Origin: Bacillota bacterium
Lineage (GTDB): Bacteria > Bacillota > Clostridia > Clostridiales > Clostridiaceae
Direction of reading: 5' to 3'
DNA length: 33,082 nucleotides
Assembly: GCA_017861315.1 (NCBI GenBank)
Contig: JAGFXP010000020.1
Location: 1-33,082, forward strand
Shown: positions 1 to 7,706 of the stretch, one piece after another
How the letters are laid out: the number at the start of each line of letters is the position of its first letter
Numbering within the stretch: position 1 is the first letter of the stretch
The notes under the pieces: model-generated
The model's database searches: none
Told to the model about the DNA's origin: nothing
Seen by the model: only the letters and a program-made list of their open reading frames with translations
Made by a program: the position numbers and the translations under genes

Positions 1-472
1 TCGAAAACTTTTTTACAGCGCCTGTCTCCAGTTGATAATAAGTTAGCTGAACACCGATGGTTTCGATGCTGTTTTGCATGCAATAAATAAAGGCATAGCA
101 TTTTGCCTGTGCCCAATGTGTAGCATTATGATTTTCTTCAATATGTTCCAGCGGCCTGGCTGTTGATTTTATTTCGTCGATCGTAAAGGCACCGCTGTCG
201 GCGATGATTCCGTCTGCACGGCCTTCCACAACGAAATTGAAACCTTTGTATTCGACGGTGTACTTCAAAGCAACCTCGGGAGTATAGCCGGCATATCCAT
301 TGTCCTTCTGGACTTTCTGGTGAGCCTTGGTTCCTTCCAGTGCCCTTGAATTGCTTATGAACTGGGAATCTATATCGCCTGAACGGAAAATGAACTCCAC
401 CAGGTTCCTGACAGATATTCTTATCTCTGATTTGTTGATCACTGTATCACCTTCAAACTTGTGTTTGGTCAT
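1..472 (-). CDS. N-terminal part of a PD-(D/E)XK nuclease-helicase-like protein (runs off the left edge)
   Basis: Only the first 157 codons are present; the gene continues leftward beyond base 1. Visible is a PD-(D/E)XK nuclease core: an acidic GRADG segment near residues 85-89, then DEIK at 99-102 (E100 and K102 as the ExK pair), followed by a helix with HWAQAKCYAF near 119-128, the usual conserved Gln of RecB/Cas4-like nucleases. In clostridia such a domain commonly sits at the N terminus of a DinG/Rad3-type ATP-dependent DNA helicase. That is family knowledge; the helicase half is not in this window. The start is ATG at 472, but it has no good ribosome binding site. GTG at 442 is in frame and preceded by AAGGTGAT, so it is a real alternative. 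The gene is divergent from nudC. Confidence 0.6.
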   Translation of the reverse strand, partial: MTKHKFEGDTVINKSEIRISVRNLVEFIFRSGDIDSQFISNSRALEGTKAHQKVQKDNGYAGYTPEVALKYTVEYKGFNFVVEGRADGIIADSGAFTIDEIKSTARPLEHIEENHNATHWAQAKCYAFIYCMQNSIETIGVQLTYYQLETGAVKKFS

Positions 473-505
473 TAATTAGATTCTATTCCAATTTATCATC
501 AATGT

Positions 506-534
506 ATAGTACATTCGGGTCAAAAAATCCTCAA
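506..534 (-). promoter_or_regulatory. Predicted sigma-A promoter for the leftward nuclease-helicase gene
   Basis: Read on the minus strand, TTGAGG (534-529) is separated by 17 bases from TACTAT (511-506). This puts the start of transcription about 30 bases before the ATG at 472. On the plus strand the same divergent region holds a perfect TATAAT at 541-546 for nudC, but no convincing -35 box for it. Confidence 0.5.
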
Positions 535-596
535 TAATGTTATAATAAGTGTATGCTTCAGAAACTAAAGAACAGCATGAGCGGGAGAGGTATATT

Positions 597-1454
597 ATGA
601 TACATGATATAGAACCAAGAATATTCGACAACAATTTCAAAAACAAGACAGCGGAGCCGAAGGATCTGTTCCTTTCATACGAAGGGGATACCGTCCTGGT
701 GAGGGAGGAAAAGGATAAACTATGGTATCCGTCTTTTTCTGATTTCGAGGCGGAATATCCGCAGCTCATAGACGGTGCCCAGTTCCTTTTCACCATAGAT
801 GACATCAACTACTATCTTATAGAAGAAAAAGGGCTGGACTCCGTGGAAGGCTGGACATACGTAACAACAGGCAGGTTCAGGACTGAGCCAAAATACTGGC
901 GTTCCTTTGCCGGCGCAGTAGGATTGCAGCTCAACCGCTGGTACGACAATCATCGTTTCTGCAGCAAATGCGGGAAAACTGTGAAACGTTCGGAAAAGGA
1001 AAGGATGCTGTACTGCGAAGCCTGCGGATTCCAGACATACCCTGTAATCTCTCCCTGCGTCATAGTGGCGGTCCATGACGGCGACCGCCTGCTCCTGACC
1101 AAGTATGCAGGACGTGAATATACCAGATACGCACTCGTGGCCGGCTTCGCCGAGATAGGGGAGAGCCTTGAGCAGGCCGTACGCAGGGAGGTTAAGGAGG
1201 AGGTAGGACTCGATGTCAAGAACATAAGGTTCTACAAGAGCCAGCCCTGGCCGTTTACCGATACAATCCTTGCCGGCTTCTACGCTGAGCTGGACGGAGA
1301 TGACACCATCACGATCCAGGAAGACGAGCTGGCTTTGGGCATATGGATGAAGAGGGAAGACATACCGCCGGAGGAGCTGAAGATAAGCCTTACAGGCGAG
1401 ATGATGGAAGCGTTCAGGACAGGAAACGCGGGAGGCATATATGATCTGGAGTAA
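597..1454 (+). CDS. nudC: NADH pyrophosphatase / deNADding Nudix hydrolase NudC
   Basis: A 285-residue protein that hydrolyses NAD(H) to NMN(H) and AMP, and in known NudC enzymes removes NAD caps from RNA. Order of parts: N-terminal domain; a four-cysteine zinc ribbon (C122, C125, C140, C143); a Nudix box at about 183-205 that fits GX5EX7REUXEEXGU (GFAEIGE then REVKEEVGL); and SQPWPF at 215-220, the NudC-specific motif. The frame is open upstream to a GTG at 549, but ATG 597 is preferred because GCGGGAGAGG ends 6 bases before it. TATAAT at 541-546 is a likely -10 box. The 3' end overlaps the next gene by 14 bases, so the two are probably co-translated. Length matches the family (about 260-290 residues). 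Confidence 0.9.
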   Translation: MIHDIEPRIFDNNFKNKTAEPKDLFLSYEGDTVLVREEKDKLWYPSFSDFEAEYPQLIDGAQFLFTIDDINYYLIEEKGLDSVEGWTYVTTGRFRTEPKYWRSFAGAVGLQLNRWYDNHRFCSKCGKTVKRSEKERMLYCEACGFQTYPVISPCVIVAVHDGDRLLLTKYAGREYTRYALVAGFAEIGESLEQAVRREVKEEVGLDVKNIRFYKSQPWPFTDTILAGFYAELDGDDTITIQEDELALGIWMKREDIPPEELKISLTGEMMEAFRTGNAGGIYDLE

Positions 1455-2010
1455 AATGAAACAACAGCTGGAAAGCTTTATAAGCCCAGCACTTGCGGGG
1501 CGGGTGGAATACAGGGCGTCAAGCTACCGCTATAGAGCGGACAAAGCAGGGCACTGCTACCTTTCGGTGGATAAAAAGGAAATATTCAGCATGAGCGAAG
1601 CAAATGCAGAAATACGCTGGTTTAAAACCGAGCAGGAAATAAAGAATGATCCTGATATTCAAATTCCTGTAAGCGTGGATGACATTGAAGCTGTAAGAAC
1701 AAGCATGAAGGGGAATGTGCCGGAGGAACGCCTTGCGGTGATTGCAAGAGACAGGAAAATTGCGGATTACGCAAAGGAAATGCTGGCTGCACAGGCGGCA
1801 TTGAGCAAATCCGATTTCAATGCCGCTGCAAACACATTTATGTCGCTTTCGATAGAGGAGTGCCTCGACAGCAAGGATATCCTTTTGAATGTCTTTGCGC
1901 TGATCGACAGGCGCCTTGGGAAAAAGCGGATATTAGGCATGGAGGAGAAGATGAAACTGAAACACCCTGCCGTGCAGTATTTCTATGAACTGCGGCGAAG
2001 CACGTTGTGA
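1441..2010 (+). CDS. Conserved uncharacterised protein, SF0329-like
   Basis: A 189-residue soluble protein with no signal peptide or membrane segment. The sequence (starting MIWSKMKQQLESF, with GRVEYRASSYRYRADKAG, AVRTSMKG, ALIDRRLGKKRI and ending KHPAVQYFYELRRSTL) matches my recollection of the family named SF0329 in bacterial annotations. No enzymatic function is known to me. It starts inside the end of nudC (14-base overlap, different frame) and has no separate promoter, so it is probably translated by coupling with nudC. A function linked to NAD metabolism would be speculation. The recQ promoter begins within its last codons. Confidence 0.75.
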   Translation: MIWSKMKQQLESFISPALAGRVEYRASSYRYRADKAGHCYLSVDKKEIFSMSEANAEIRWFKTEQEIKNDPDIQIPVSVDDIEAVRTSMKGNVPEERLAVIARDRKIADYAKEMLAAQAALSKSDFNAAANTFMSLSIEECLDSKDILLNVFALIDRRLGKKRILGMEEKMKLKHPAVQYFYELRRSTL

Positions 2011-2032
2011 TATTCTTTCCTTGTGGTATAAT
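2005..2032 (+). promoter_or_regulatory. Predicted promoter of recQ
   Basis: TTGTGA (2005-2010), 16-base spacer, TATAAT (2027-2032) with an upstream TGG making an extended -10 element. It lies at the 3' end of the preceding gene, and transcription would start about 36 bases before the recQ ATG. Confidence 0.6.
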
Positions 2033-2074
2033 TAGCAGTATCGATTTTTTTATAGTTCGGGGGGAGTTGTCTTA

Positions 2075-3874
2075 ATGCTGGAGGACGCAAAAGTTTTACT
2101 GAAGAAATATTACGGATATGACAGTTTCAGAGAGGGACAGGAAAAGGTGATAAGCAGCATACTGGGGGGAAGGGATACCTTTGCCATAATGCCTACAGGT
2201 GCCGGCAAATCCATATGCTACCAGATACCTGCTCTTTTGATGAAAGGCATTACCATCGTCATCTCTCCGCTTATATCCCTTATGAAGGATCAGGTGGATG
2301 CGCTGGACGATATTGGGGTAAGGGCAACCTTCATCAACAGCTCCCTGGATCAGTACGAGGTGCAGGAAAGGATACTGATGGCAGTGAGCGGTCATGTGAA
2401 GCTCTTGTATGTAGCGCCGGAAAGGCTGGAAACGGAAAGCTTCTGCGCGCTGCTGAAAACACTTGACATATCGATGATCGCCATAGATGAATGCCACTGC
2501 GTATCCCAGTGGGGACACGATTTCAGGCCAAGCTACAGGGCCATTGCCCCTTTGATAGACAAGCTTGGGGAGAGGCCCGTTATTTCAGCTTTCACAGCCA
2601 CGGCTACGACGGAGGTTAAGGAAGACGTTGTGCGGCTCCTGGGGCTCCGGGAGTCTGATGTGCATACAACCGGCTTCGACAGAAAAAACCTGTTCTTTTC
2701 AGTGATCAGGGGCGAAAACAAAAAGGACTACCTGATGAAATACCTGGAGAACAACAGGGATCAGGTTGGAATAATATACGCAGGAACAAGAAAAGAAGTG
2801 GACAACATCCATGACAGCCTTGCAAGGAAAGGGTATTCCATAGGCAAATACCATGCAGGCATGAGCGACATGGACAGATCGAAGGCTCAGGAGGATTTCC
2901 TGTACGACAATGTAAATATTATAGTGGCCACCAATGCATTCGGCATGGGGATAGACAAATCGAATGTAAGGTACGTCATACACTACACCATCCCCAAGAA
3001 TATGGAAGCATACTATCAGGAGGCAGGGCGTGCCGGCCGCGACGGAGAGGCCAGCGAGTGCATCCTACTCTTCGGAGCCCAGGACATAATCCTGCAGAAG
3101 TTTCTCATAGAGCAGAACGTTGTTTCAGAGGAGCGGCGCATCAATGAGTACAGGAGGCTGCAGGAGGTTGTGGATTACTGCCATACCACCAAGTGCTTAA
3201 GGAAATACATATTGGAGTATTTCGGGGAAACGGTTGTGCCGGATTCCTGTGACAGCTGCAGCGTATGCAAGGATGAGAGGTCTCTTGCGGACATAACGAT
3301 AGATGCTCAAAAGATATTTTCCTGCATAGCCCGCATGAAGCAGAGGTTCGGGACCGTTCTTGTGTCCCAGGTGCTCAGGGGCTCCAAGGACAAGAAGGTT
3401 TTGGAATTCGGATTCAACCAGCTCTCCACATACGGCATAATGAAAAACTACACCGTAAAGGAGATACAGGATTTGGTCAATGTCCTGATAGCGGACGAAT
3501 ATCTGTTTCTCACAGGGAGCCAGTTCCCGGTAGTAAAACTTACAGAAAAGTCTCTGAAGGTGCTCAAAGGCGAGGAGAAAGTGTTTCAAAGGATCCACAA
3601 GGCCAAGAAAAAGATTTCCGCTGACAGTTCTCTTTTCCTGCTGCTCAAATCTGCAAGGAAGGATATATCGGCCAGGGAGTCAGTGCCTCCGTACATCATC
3701 TTTACAGATGCTGCCTTGAGAGAGATGAGCGAAAAGCTTCCGCAGAGCGATGAGGAATTCCTCAAAATCAAGGGCGTAGGAGAATCGAAGCTTCAGAAAT
3801 ACGGAAAAGAATTCCTGAAAACCATAGAAACTTATCTGTCTGAACACCCTTCAAATTTGGAGGTACAGAAATAA
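2075..3874 (+). CDS. recQ: ATP-dependent DNA helicase RecQ
   Basis: A 599-residue 3'-5' DNA helicase of recombination and repair. Visible in order: the entry motif FREGQ near 18-22; Walker A TGAGKS at 41-46; DECH box at 138-141 followed by the aromatic-rich loop CVSQWGHDFRP; helicase motifs V and VI (ATNAFGMGIDK at 285-295, QEAGRAGRDG at 315-324); the RecQ zinc-binding cysteines C374, C392, C395 and C398; a winged-helix RQC region; and a C-terminal HRDC domain (about 515-590, with FLKIKGVGESKLQKYG). This is the full RecQ layout at normal length. ATG 2075 is preceded by GGGGGGAG at 2059-2066. Its own promoter upstream and a terminator downstream suggest a single-gene transcript. Confidence 0.96.
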   Translation: MLEDAKVLLKKYYGYDSFREGQEKVISSILGGRDTFAIMPTGAGKSICYQIPALLMKGITIVISPLISLMKDQVDALDDIGVRATFINSSLDQYEVQERILMAVSGHVKLLYVAPERLETESFCALLKTLDISMIAIDECHCVSQWGHDFRPSYRAIAPLIDKLGERPVISAFTATATTEVKEDVVRLLGLRESDVHTTGFDRKNLFFSVIRGENKKDYLMKYLENNRDQVGIIYAGTRKEVDNIHDSLARKGYSIGKYHAGMSDMDRSKAQEDFLYDNVNIIVATNAFGMGIDKSNVRYVIHYTIPKNMEAYYQEAGRAGRDGEASECILLFGAQDIILQKFLIEQNVVSEERRINEYRRLQEVVDYCHTTKCLRKYILEYFGETVVPDSCDSCSVCKDERSLADITIDAQKIFSCIARMKQRFGTVLVSQVLRGSKDKKVLEFGFNQLSTYGIMKNYTVKEIQDLVNVLIADEYLFLTGSQFPVVKLTEKSLKVLKGEEKVFQRIHKAKKKISADSSLFLLLKSARKDISARESVPPYIIFTDAALREMSEKLPQSDEEFLKIKGVGESKLQKYGKEFLKTIETYLSEHPSNLEVQK

Positions 3875-3883
3875 ATATTGATT

Positions 3884-3913
3884 TCCCCCGGACGTACTGG
3901 CCCGGGGGATTTT
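3884..3913 (+). terminator. Intrinsic terminator after recQ
   Basis: Eight-pair stem TCCCCCGG (3884-3891) / CCGGGGGA (3902-3909) with a 10-base loop, followed directly by TTTT. Confidence 0.8.
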
Positions 3914-4064
3914 GCATTATGGGACACATGCGTGATATACTATTGTTGGAATATTCTATGCTGATCCTGGAAACTTATTGACGGTCTGGTTTAAAGGTGC
4001 TGTTTGTGATAAAATATTAAGTACTGCTAAGTGCTGTGATAACAAGAAGGAGAACAGATATCGT

Positions 4065-5363
4065 ATGCTTAATTTATTGAATATTATCATCGTATTAATA
4101 CTTGTGTTTTTAAACGCATTTTTTGTTGCCACGGAATTTGCCATGGTAAAGGTTAGAAAATCCAGGATAGAGACATTGGTGGCCGAAGGGGACAAAAGCG
4201 CAAAGCACACCCTGACTGTTGTCAATGATCTGAATTCATACCTTTCAGGCTGTCAGCTTGGGATAACCCTGGCGTCTCTTGGTCTGGGATGGATAGGAGA
4301 GCCTGCTGTAGCAAAGATGCTGGAGCCTTTGTTTGAATTGTTCCATATGCCGGTAAGCCTTGTTCATTCAATTTCATTCATTCTCGGGTTTTCGATAATA
4401 ACGGCATTCCATATTGTATTGGGCGAGTTGGTTCCGAAATCCCTGGCAATAACGAGCGCGGAAAAAATTGCAATGAAAACTGCTTTCCCGCTGATGCTTT
4501 TTTACAAGGTATCCTACCCGATCATGTGGGCGTTCAATCACACTACGAATCTCATTCTGAAGGCGTTCGGCGTATCGCAGGCCGGTGAGCATGACGAGGC
4601 TCACACCGATCAGGAGATAAAGCTTCTTGTTGCTCAGAGTTATGAACAGGGCTTAGTGGATAAAGCTGAACTGACCCTTGTGGATAATATATTCGATTTT
4701 TCAGAGACAACCGTAAAAGATATCATGGTGCCCCGCACTGATATGGAATGCATTTTCGCAGAGGAATCCTTCGACGAGATAATTGCATACGCGCTTGGGA
4801 AACAGCTGACAAGATATCCGGTCTGCAGGGACAGCAAAGACAATGTCATAGGTTTTGTGCACATCAAGGATCTGTACAAGAAAAAAATCGAGGACACGAC
4901 TCCCGATATCATGGACATTATACGCGAGGTTAAATTTGTTCCTGAATCCATGTCTATAAGCGAGCTGTTAAAGAAGTTCAAAAAGGAAAAAGCTCAGATT
5001 GTTGTAATCAATGATGAATATGGCGGAACCTCCGGGCTGGTGACCATCGAGGATGTGCTGGAGGAGATTGTCGGCGAGATCCATGATGAGTTCGACATGG
5101 ATGAAGGCAGCGAGATTACAAAAACAGAAGATGGCGGTTATATCGTGGACGGAAAAGTGCTTCTTGAAGAAGTCAACAGAATTTTGGATACGGATATCGA
5201 CGCTGAAAATATCGACACAGTCGGAGGCTGGATTTACTCGCAGCTGAAGAATTATCCTGCAGTCAATGACAAAATACAGCATGCCGACTACGACTTCATA
5301 GTGCTGGAATGCGACGATAGAAGGATAAGCAAGGTACAGATCAAAAAAATGCTCAATGGATAG
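4065..5363 (+). CDS. CNNM/CorC-family membrane protein with CBS pair (hemolysin C-like)
   Basis: A 432-residue membrane protein of the HlyC/CorC (CNNM) family, linked in characterised members to magnesium (and cobalt) efflux or homeostasis. Visible: an N-terminal DUF21/CNNM membrane domain with hydrophobic segments over about residues 1-190 (ending in the cytosolic linker with TDQEIKLLVAQSYEQGLV); a CBS-domain pair over about 205-330 (motifs VKDIMVPRTDM and VVINDEYGGTSGLVTIEDVLEEIVGEI, the second written here only in pieces: VVINDEYGG, SGLVTIEDV, EEIVGEI); and a C-terminal CorC_HlyC domain. The open frame extends upstream to 3978, but ATG 4065 has AAGGAG at 4047-4052, although the spacing is long (12 bases), and starts at the expected first membrane helix. 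No magnesium riboswitch was seen upstream. Confidence 0.88.
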   Translation: MLNLLNIIIVLILVFLNAFFVATEFAMVKVRKSRIETLVAEGDKSAKHTLTVVNDLNSYLSGCQLGITLASLGLGWIGEPAVAKMLEPLFELFHMPVSLVHSISFILGFSIITAFHIVLGELVPKSLAITSAEKIAMKTAFPLMLFYKVSYPIMWAFNHTTNLILKAFGVSQAGEHDEAHTDQEIKLLVAQSYEQGLVDKAELTLVDNIFDFSETTVKDIMVPRTDMECIFAEESFDEIIAYALGKQLTRYPVCRDSKDNVIGFVHIKDLYKKKIEDTTPDIMDIIREVKFVPESMSISELLKKFKKEKAQIVVINDEYGGTSGLVTIEDVLEEIVGEIHDEFDMDEGSEITKTEDGGYIVDGKVLLEEVNRILDTDIDAENIDTVGGWIYSQLKNYPAVNDKIQHADYDFIVLECDDRRISKVQIKKMLNG

Positions 5364-5370
5364 TATTGGG

Positions 5371-5417
5371 GCCCTTTCTGCTTACATCAACAGCTGAAAG
5401 GGCTGTTATTATATTTT
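5371..5417 (+). terminator. Probable intrinsic terminator after the CNNM gene
   Basis: Stem GCCCTTTC (5371-5378) / GAAAGGGC (5396-5403) with a 17-base loop, followed by a broken T-rich tract (TGTTATTATATTTT). The imperfect tail lowers confidence. Confidence 0.55.
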
Positions 5418-5430
5418 AAGGAGGCTGGAT

Positions 5431-6408
5431 ATGAAGATAATTGGGACGAGAACATTGAAGACAGGGATAGGAGCGCCTATTTCAATGATTCTGGCAGCTG
5501 TTTTCGGGTTGAAATATGCAGCAGCTGCAGGAATCATTACAATGCTTAGCATTCAGAGCACAAAAAGGGAGTCTATCCAGATTGCTCTTAAAAGGATAGC
5601 AGCCTGCGTGCTGGCTTTGGTGATAGCTTCAATATTTTTCAACATATTCGGTTACAGCCCCGTGGTTTTCGGGCTGTACCTGGTAGCTTTTATTCCCATT
5701 ACAGCAAAATTCAAGATGGAGGAAGGCATTATCGTGAGCTCGGTTATCATCACCCACCTTCTTGTTGAAAAAAGCACCAGCGCACAGCTAATATTTAACG
5801 AGCTTGCATTGATGGTAATAGGGGTAAGCACCGCTTTATTCCTGAATCTATATATGCCAAGCAGGGAAAATTTAATAAAGGAAGACCAGAAATACATAGA
5901 AGAAAGCATGAAAAAGATTCTGGTAAAAATGTCGGCTGCATTAAAGGAGCACAACAGCTCTTTTGCAGAGGATGAATTGTTCAGGGAACTCGAGGACAGG
6001 ATTAAGGCTGCCAAAAAGCGGGCGTATAAAAATCTGAACAATTATCTGATACGCGATATGAGTTATTATGTAGAATACATAGAAATGAGAAGACAGCAGC
6101 TTAAAACTTTGAAAAGAATGAAGGAGAATTTCCGGAGATTCTCTATTGCAGATGAGCATACAATTATTGTGGCGGATTTCACTGAGAAAATATCGATGGA
6201 TTTTTATGAAAAAAACACCGCCGAAGGCCTTTTAAAGGAGATGGAGGATCTGCGGGGCGAATTTAAAAGTATGAATCTTCCCTCAACAAGAGAAGAGTTC
6301 GAGAACAGGGCTATGCTCTATCAGTTCCTTAATGACTTGGAGCAGTTTCTCCTGATTAAATTTGAATTCATGAAAAATATCGACTTGGAAAATATAAAAT
6401 ATAGGTAG
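5431..6408 (+). CDS. Aromatic acid exporter (ArAE)-family membrane protein
   Basis: A 325-residue protein with about four to six closely packed hydrophobic segments in the first 145 residues (e.g. ISMILAAVFGLKYAAAAGII, ACVLALVIASIFFNIF, ELALMVIGVSTALFLNLY), then a long charged helical cytosolic half. This layout, with the small-residue-rich N terminus and the motif STKRESIQIALKR, fits the ArAE_1 (YgaE/FUSC-like) family of putative aromatic-acid exporters. The substrate cannot be told from sequence. ATG 5431 follows TAAGGAGG at ideal spacing. It is followed after 21 bases by the reductive-dehalogenase-like gene, with no terminator between them, so they are likely co-transcribed. Confidence 0.8.
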   Translation: MKIIGTRTLKTGIGAPISMILAAVFGLKYAAAAGIITMLSIQSTKRESIQIALKRIAACVLALVIASIFFNIFGYSPVVFGLYLVAFIPITAKFKMEEGIIVSSVIITHLLVEKSTSAQLIFNELALMVIGVSTALFLNLYMPSRENLIKEDQKYIEESMKKILVKMSAALKEHNSSFAEDELFRELEDRIKAAKKRAYKNLNNYLIRDMSYYVEYIEMRRQQLKTLKRMKENFRRFSIADEHTIIVADFTEKISMDFYEKNTAEGLLKEMEDLRGEFKSMNLPSTREEFENRAMLYQFLNDLEQFLLIKFEFMKNIDLENIKYR

Positions 6409-6429
6409 AGAATCAGGGGGTTGGAGATT

Positions 6430-7494
6430 ATGAAAAAACATGACGAAAGAGACACAATCTTTGCAAGGATGAACTACAAGGAAGGTACAGAAATATATAA
6501 CGATTACTACGGAAGAAATCCTCAGCTTGAAGAGATCGACGAGTCCCTGAAAAGCCTGCCTGAAATGGGCGGGGAGGGCTCCGTGATGTTCAACAGGGTC
6601 AACTCGCCGATGGTGGATGCAGCCTTCAGATACCTGAGCGATATCAGGAAGTACAGCGAAGGGCAGGCGGCCCGGAGCAGGGTGGAGGCAGACCCGGCTG
6701 TCATGACGGCCAGGGTAAAGGGGCTGGCCAGGTTCTTCAATGCGAAGCTGGTAGGCATAACAGAGATGAAGGACTACCACTATTATTCCCACAGGGGAAG
6801 GCACGAGGAGAACTACGGACAGGAAATAGACAGGAAGCATAAATACGGGATAGTATTTGCGGTCCCCATGGATCAGGAAATGATCATGAGGGCTCCTGAG
6901 CTGTCTGAATCCATAGCGGTGGTGAAGGGTTATGTTGATGCAGCAAACATAGGGATGATGCTCTCGTACTACATAAGGGAGCTGGGCTACGATGCGAGAA
7001 ACCACATGGACGGCAACTATCTCCTGGTTGCCCCGCTTGCTGCGAGGGATGCCGGCCTGGGAGAGTTCGGAAGGCACGGGCTCATAATCACAAAGGAATA
7101 CGGTTCATGCGTAAGGCTTGGTGTGGTAACGACCGACATGCCTCTTTTGACAGACGAGGCGGAAGAGTTCGGAGTCAGGGAATTCTGCAGCGACTGCGGA
7201 AGGTGCGCGCGCACTTGTCCCGGGAAGGCCATATCAAGCAGGGAGATGGAGGAGTATGACGGCGTCCTCAGGTGGAAGATAAACCCCGAGGAGTGCTACA
7301 GAAGGTGGAGGAGCCTTGGCACCGACTGCGGGATATGCATAGCCAACTGCCCGTTCACCTACGGCATAGCTGAGGAGCTGCTCTCAAAGATCAAATTTTC
7401 ACCGGAAAGCAGGGCGGAGGTGCTCAAAAGCTTTGAGGCTAAATACGGCATAAGGCCTATCATCAGGGAAGATCCGGAGTGGCTGGCAAAATAG
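6430..7494 (+). CDS. Cytosolic reductive-dehalogenase-like protein with two [4Fe-4S] clusters
   Basis: A 354-residue protein. The C-terminal ferredoxin-like part has C253-x2-C256-x2-C259-x3-C263-P and C289-x10-C300-x2-C303-x3-C307-P, the uneven second cluster typical of reductive dehalogenases. Before it stands YYIRELGYDA and AGLGEFGRHGL followed by EYGS and TTDMPL, a block I associate with the corrinoid domain of that family (the relative QueG has AGLGWIGKN instead). It lacks a twin-arginine signal and is shorter than respiratory RdhA (about 450-500), and there is no RdhB anchor gene, so it is probably cytosolic and non-respiratory. The substrate is unknown. The frame opens at a TTG (6421), but ATG 6430 is better placed after AGGGGG/GGAG. 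It is probably in an operon with the ArAE gene. Confidence 0.75.
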   Translation: MKKHDERDTIFARMNYKEGTEIYNDYYGRNPQLEEIDESLKSLPEMGGEGSVMFNRVNSPMVDAAFRYLSDIRKYSEGQAARSRVEADPAVMTARVKGLARFFNAKLVGITEMKDYHYYSHRGRHEENYGQEIDRKHKYGIVFAVPMDQEMIMRAPELSESIAVVKGYVDAANIGMMLSYYIRELGYDARNHMDGNYLLVAPLAARDAGLGEFGRHGLIITKEYGSCVRLGVVTTDMPLLTDEAEEFGVREFCSDCGRCARTCPGKAISSREMEEYDGVLRWKINPEECYRRWRSLGTDCGICIANCPFTYGIAEELLSKIKFSPESRAEVLKSFEAKYGIRPIIREDPEWLAK

Positions 7495-7517
7495 AAGCCC
7501 GCAGGGAATTCTTTAAG

Positions 7518-7546
7518 TTGACTTGAAAAAAATTCTATGATAACAT
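7518..7546 (+). promoter_or_regulatory. Promoter of the pyrBI operon
   Basis: TTGACT (7518-7523), exactly 17 bases, TAACAT (7541-7546). The predicted start near 7553 gives a leader of about 150 bases holding the attenuator. Confidence 0.75.
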
Positions 7547-7565
7547 TAATTCGATAAAAAAATAA

Positions 7566-7662
7566 GAGGCCCTTTAAATCTTGCACCGTGATGCAGGGAA
7601 GGCGATAACTGATCAACCAGAGTATAACTGTGCCTTTCTATTGATATAGGAAGGCATTTTTT
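7566..7662 (+). promoter_or_regulatory. PyrR-type transcription attenuator in the pyrB leader
   Basis: The terminator is an 11-pair hairpin (7631-7641 with 7646-7656, one G-U pair) followed by six T. Upstream, GGGAAGGC at 7596-7603 can pair with the terminator's 5' arm (GCCTTTCT, 7632-7639) as an antiterminator. Alternatively it pairs with GCCCTTT at 7569-7575 as an anti-antiterminator, whose upper stem TGCA/TGCA (7582-7585, 7592-7595) encloses the loop CCGTGA. This three-way arrangement, the CCCTTTAAAT start and the GUGA-like loop resemble the PyrR-binding loops of Bacillus pyr leaders (consensus around CCNGNGAGG), although the loop is not a perfect match. By analogy, UMP-bound PyrR would promote termination. 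No pyrR gene lies in this window. Confidence 0.7.
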
Positions 7663-7706
7663 GTACCCTTTAACTAGCCGTGAGGTTACTAAGGAGGATA
7701 AACAAC

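Noticed and set aside
6283..7077. Long minus-strand open frame (264 codons) opposite the dehalogenase-like gene
   Set aside because: It is the shadow of a clearly coding plus-strand gene with Fe-S motifs; its translation has no recognisable domain and no ribosome binding site.
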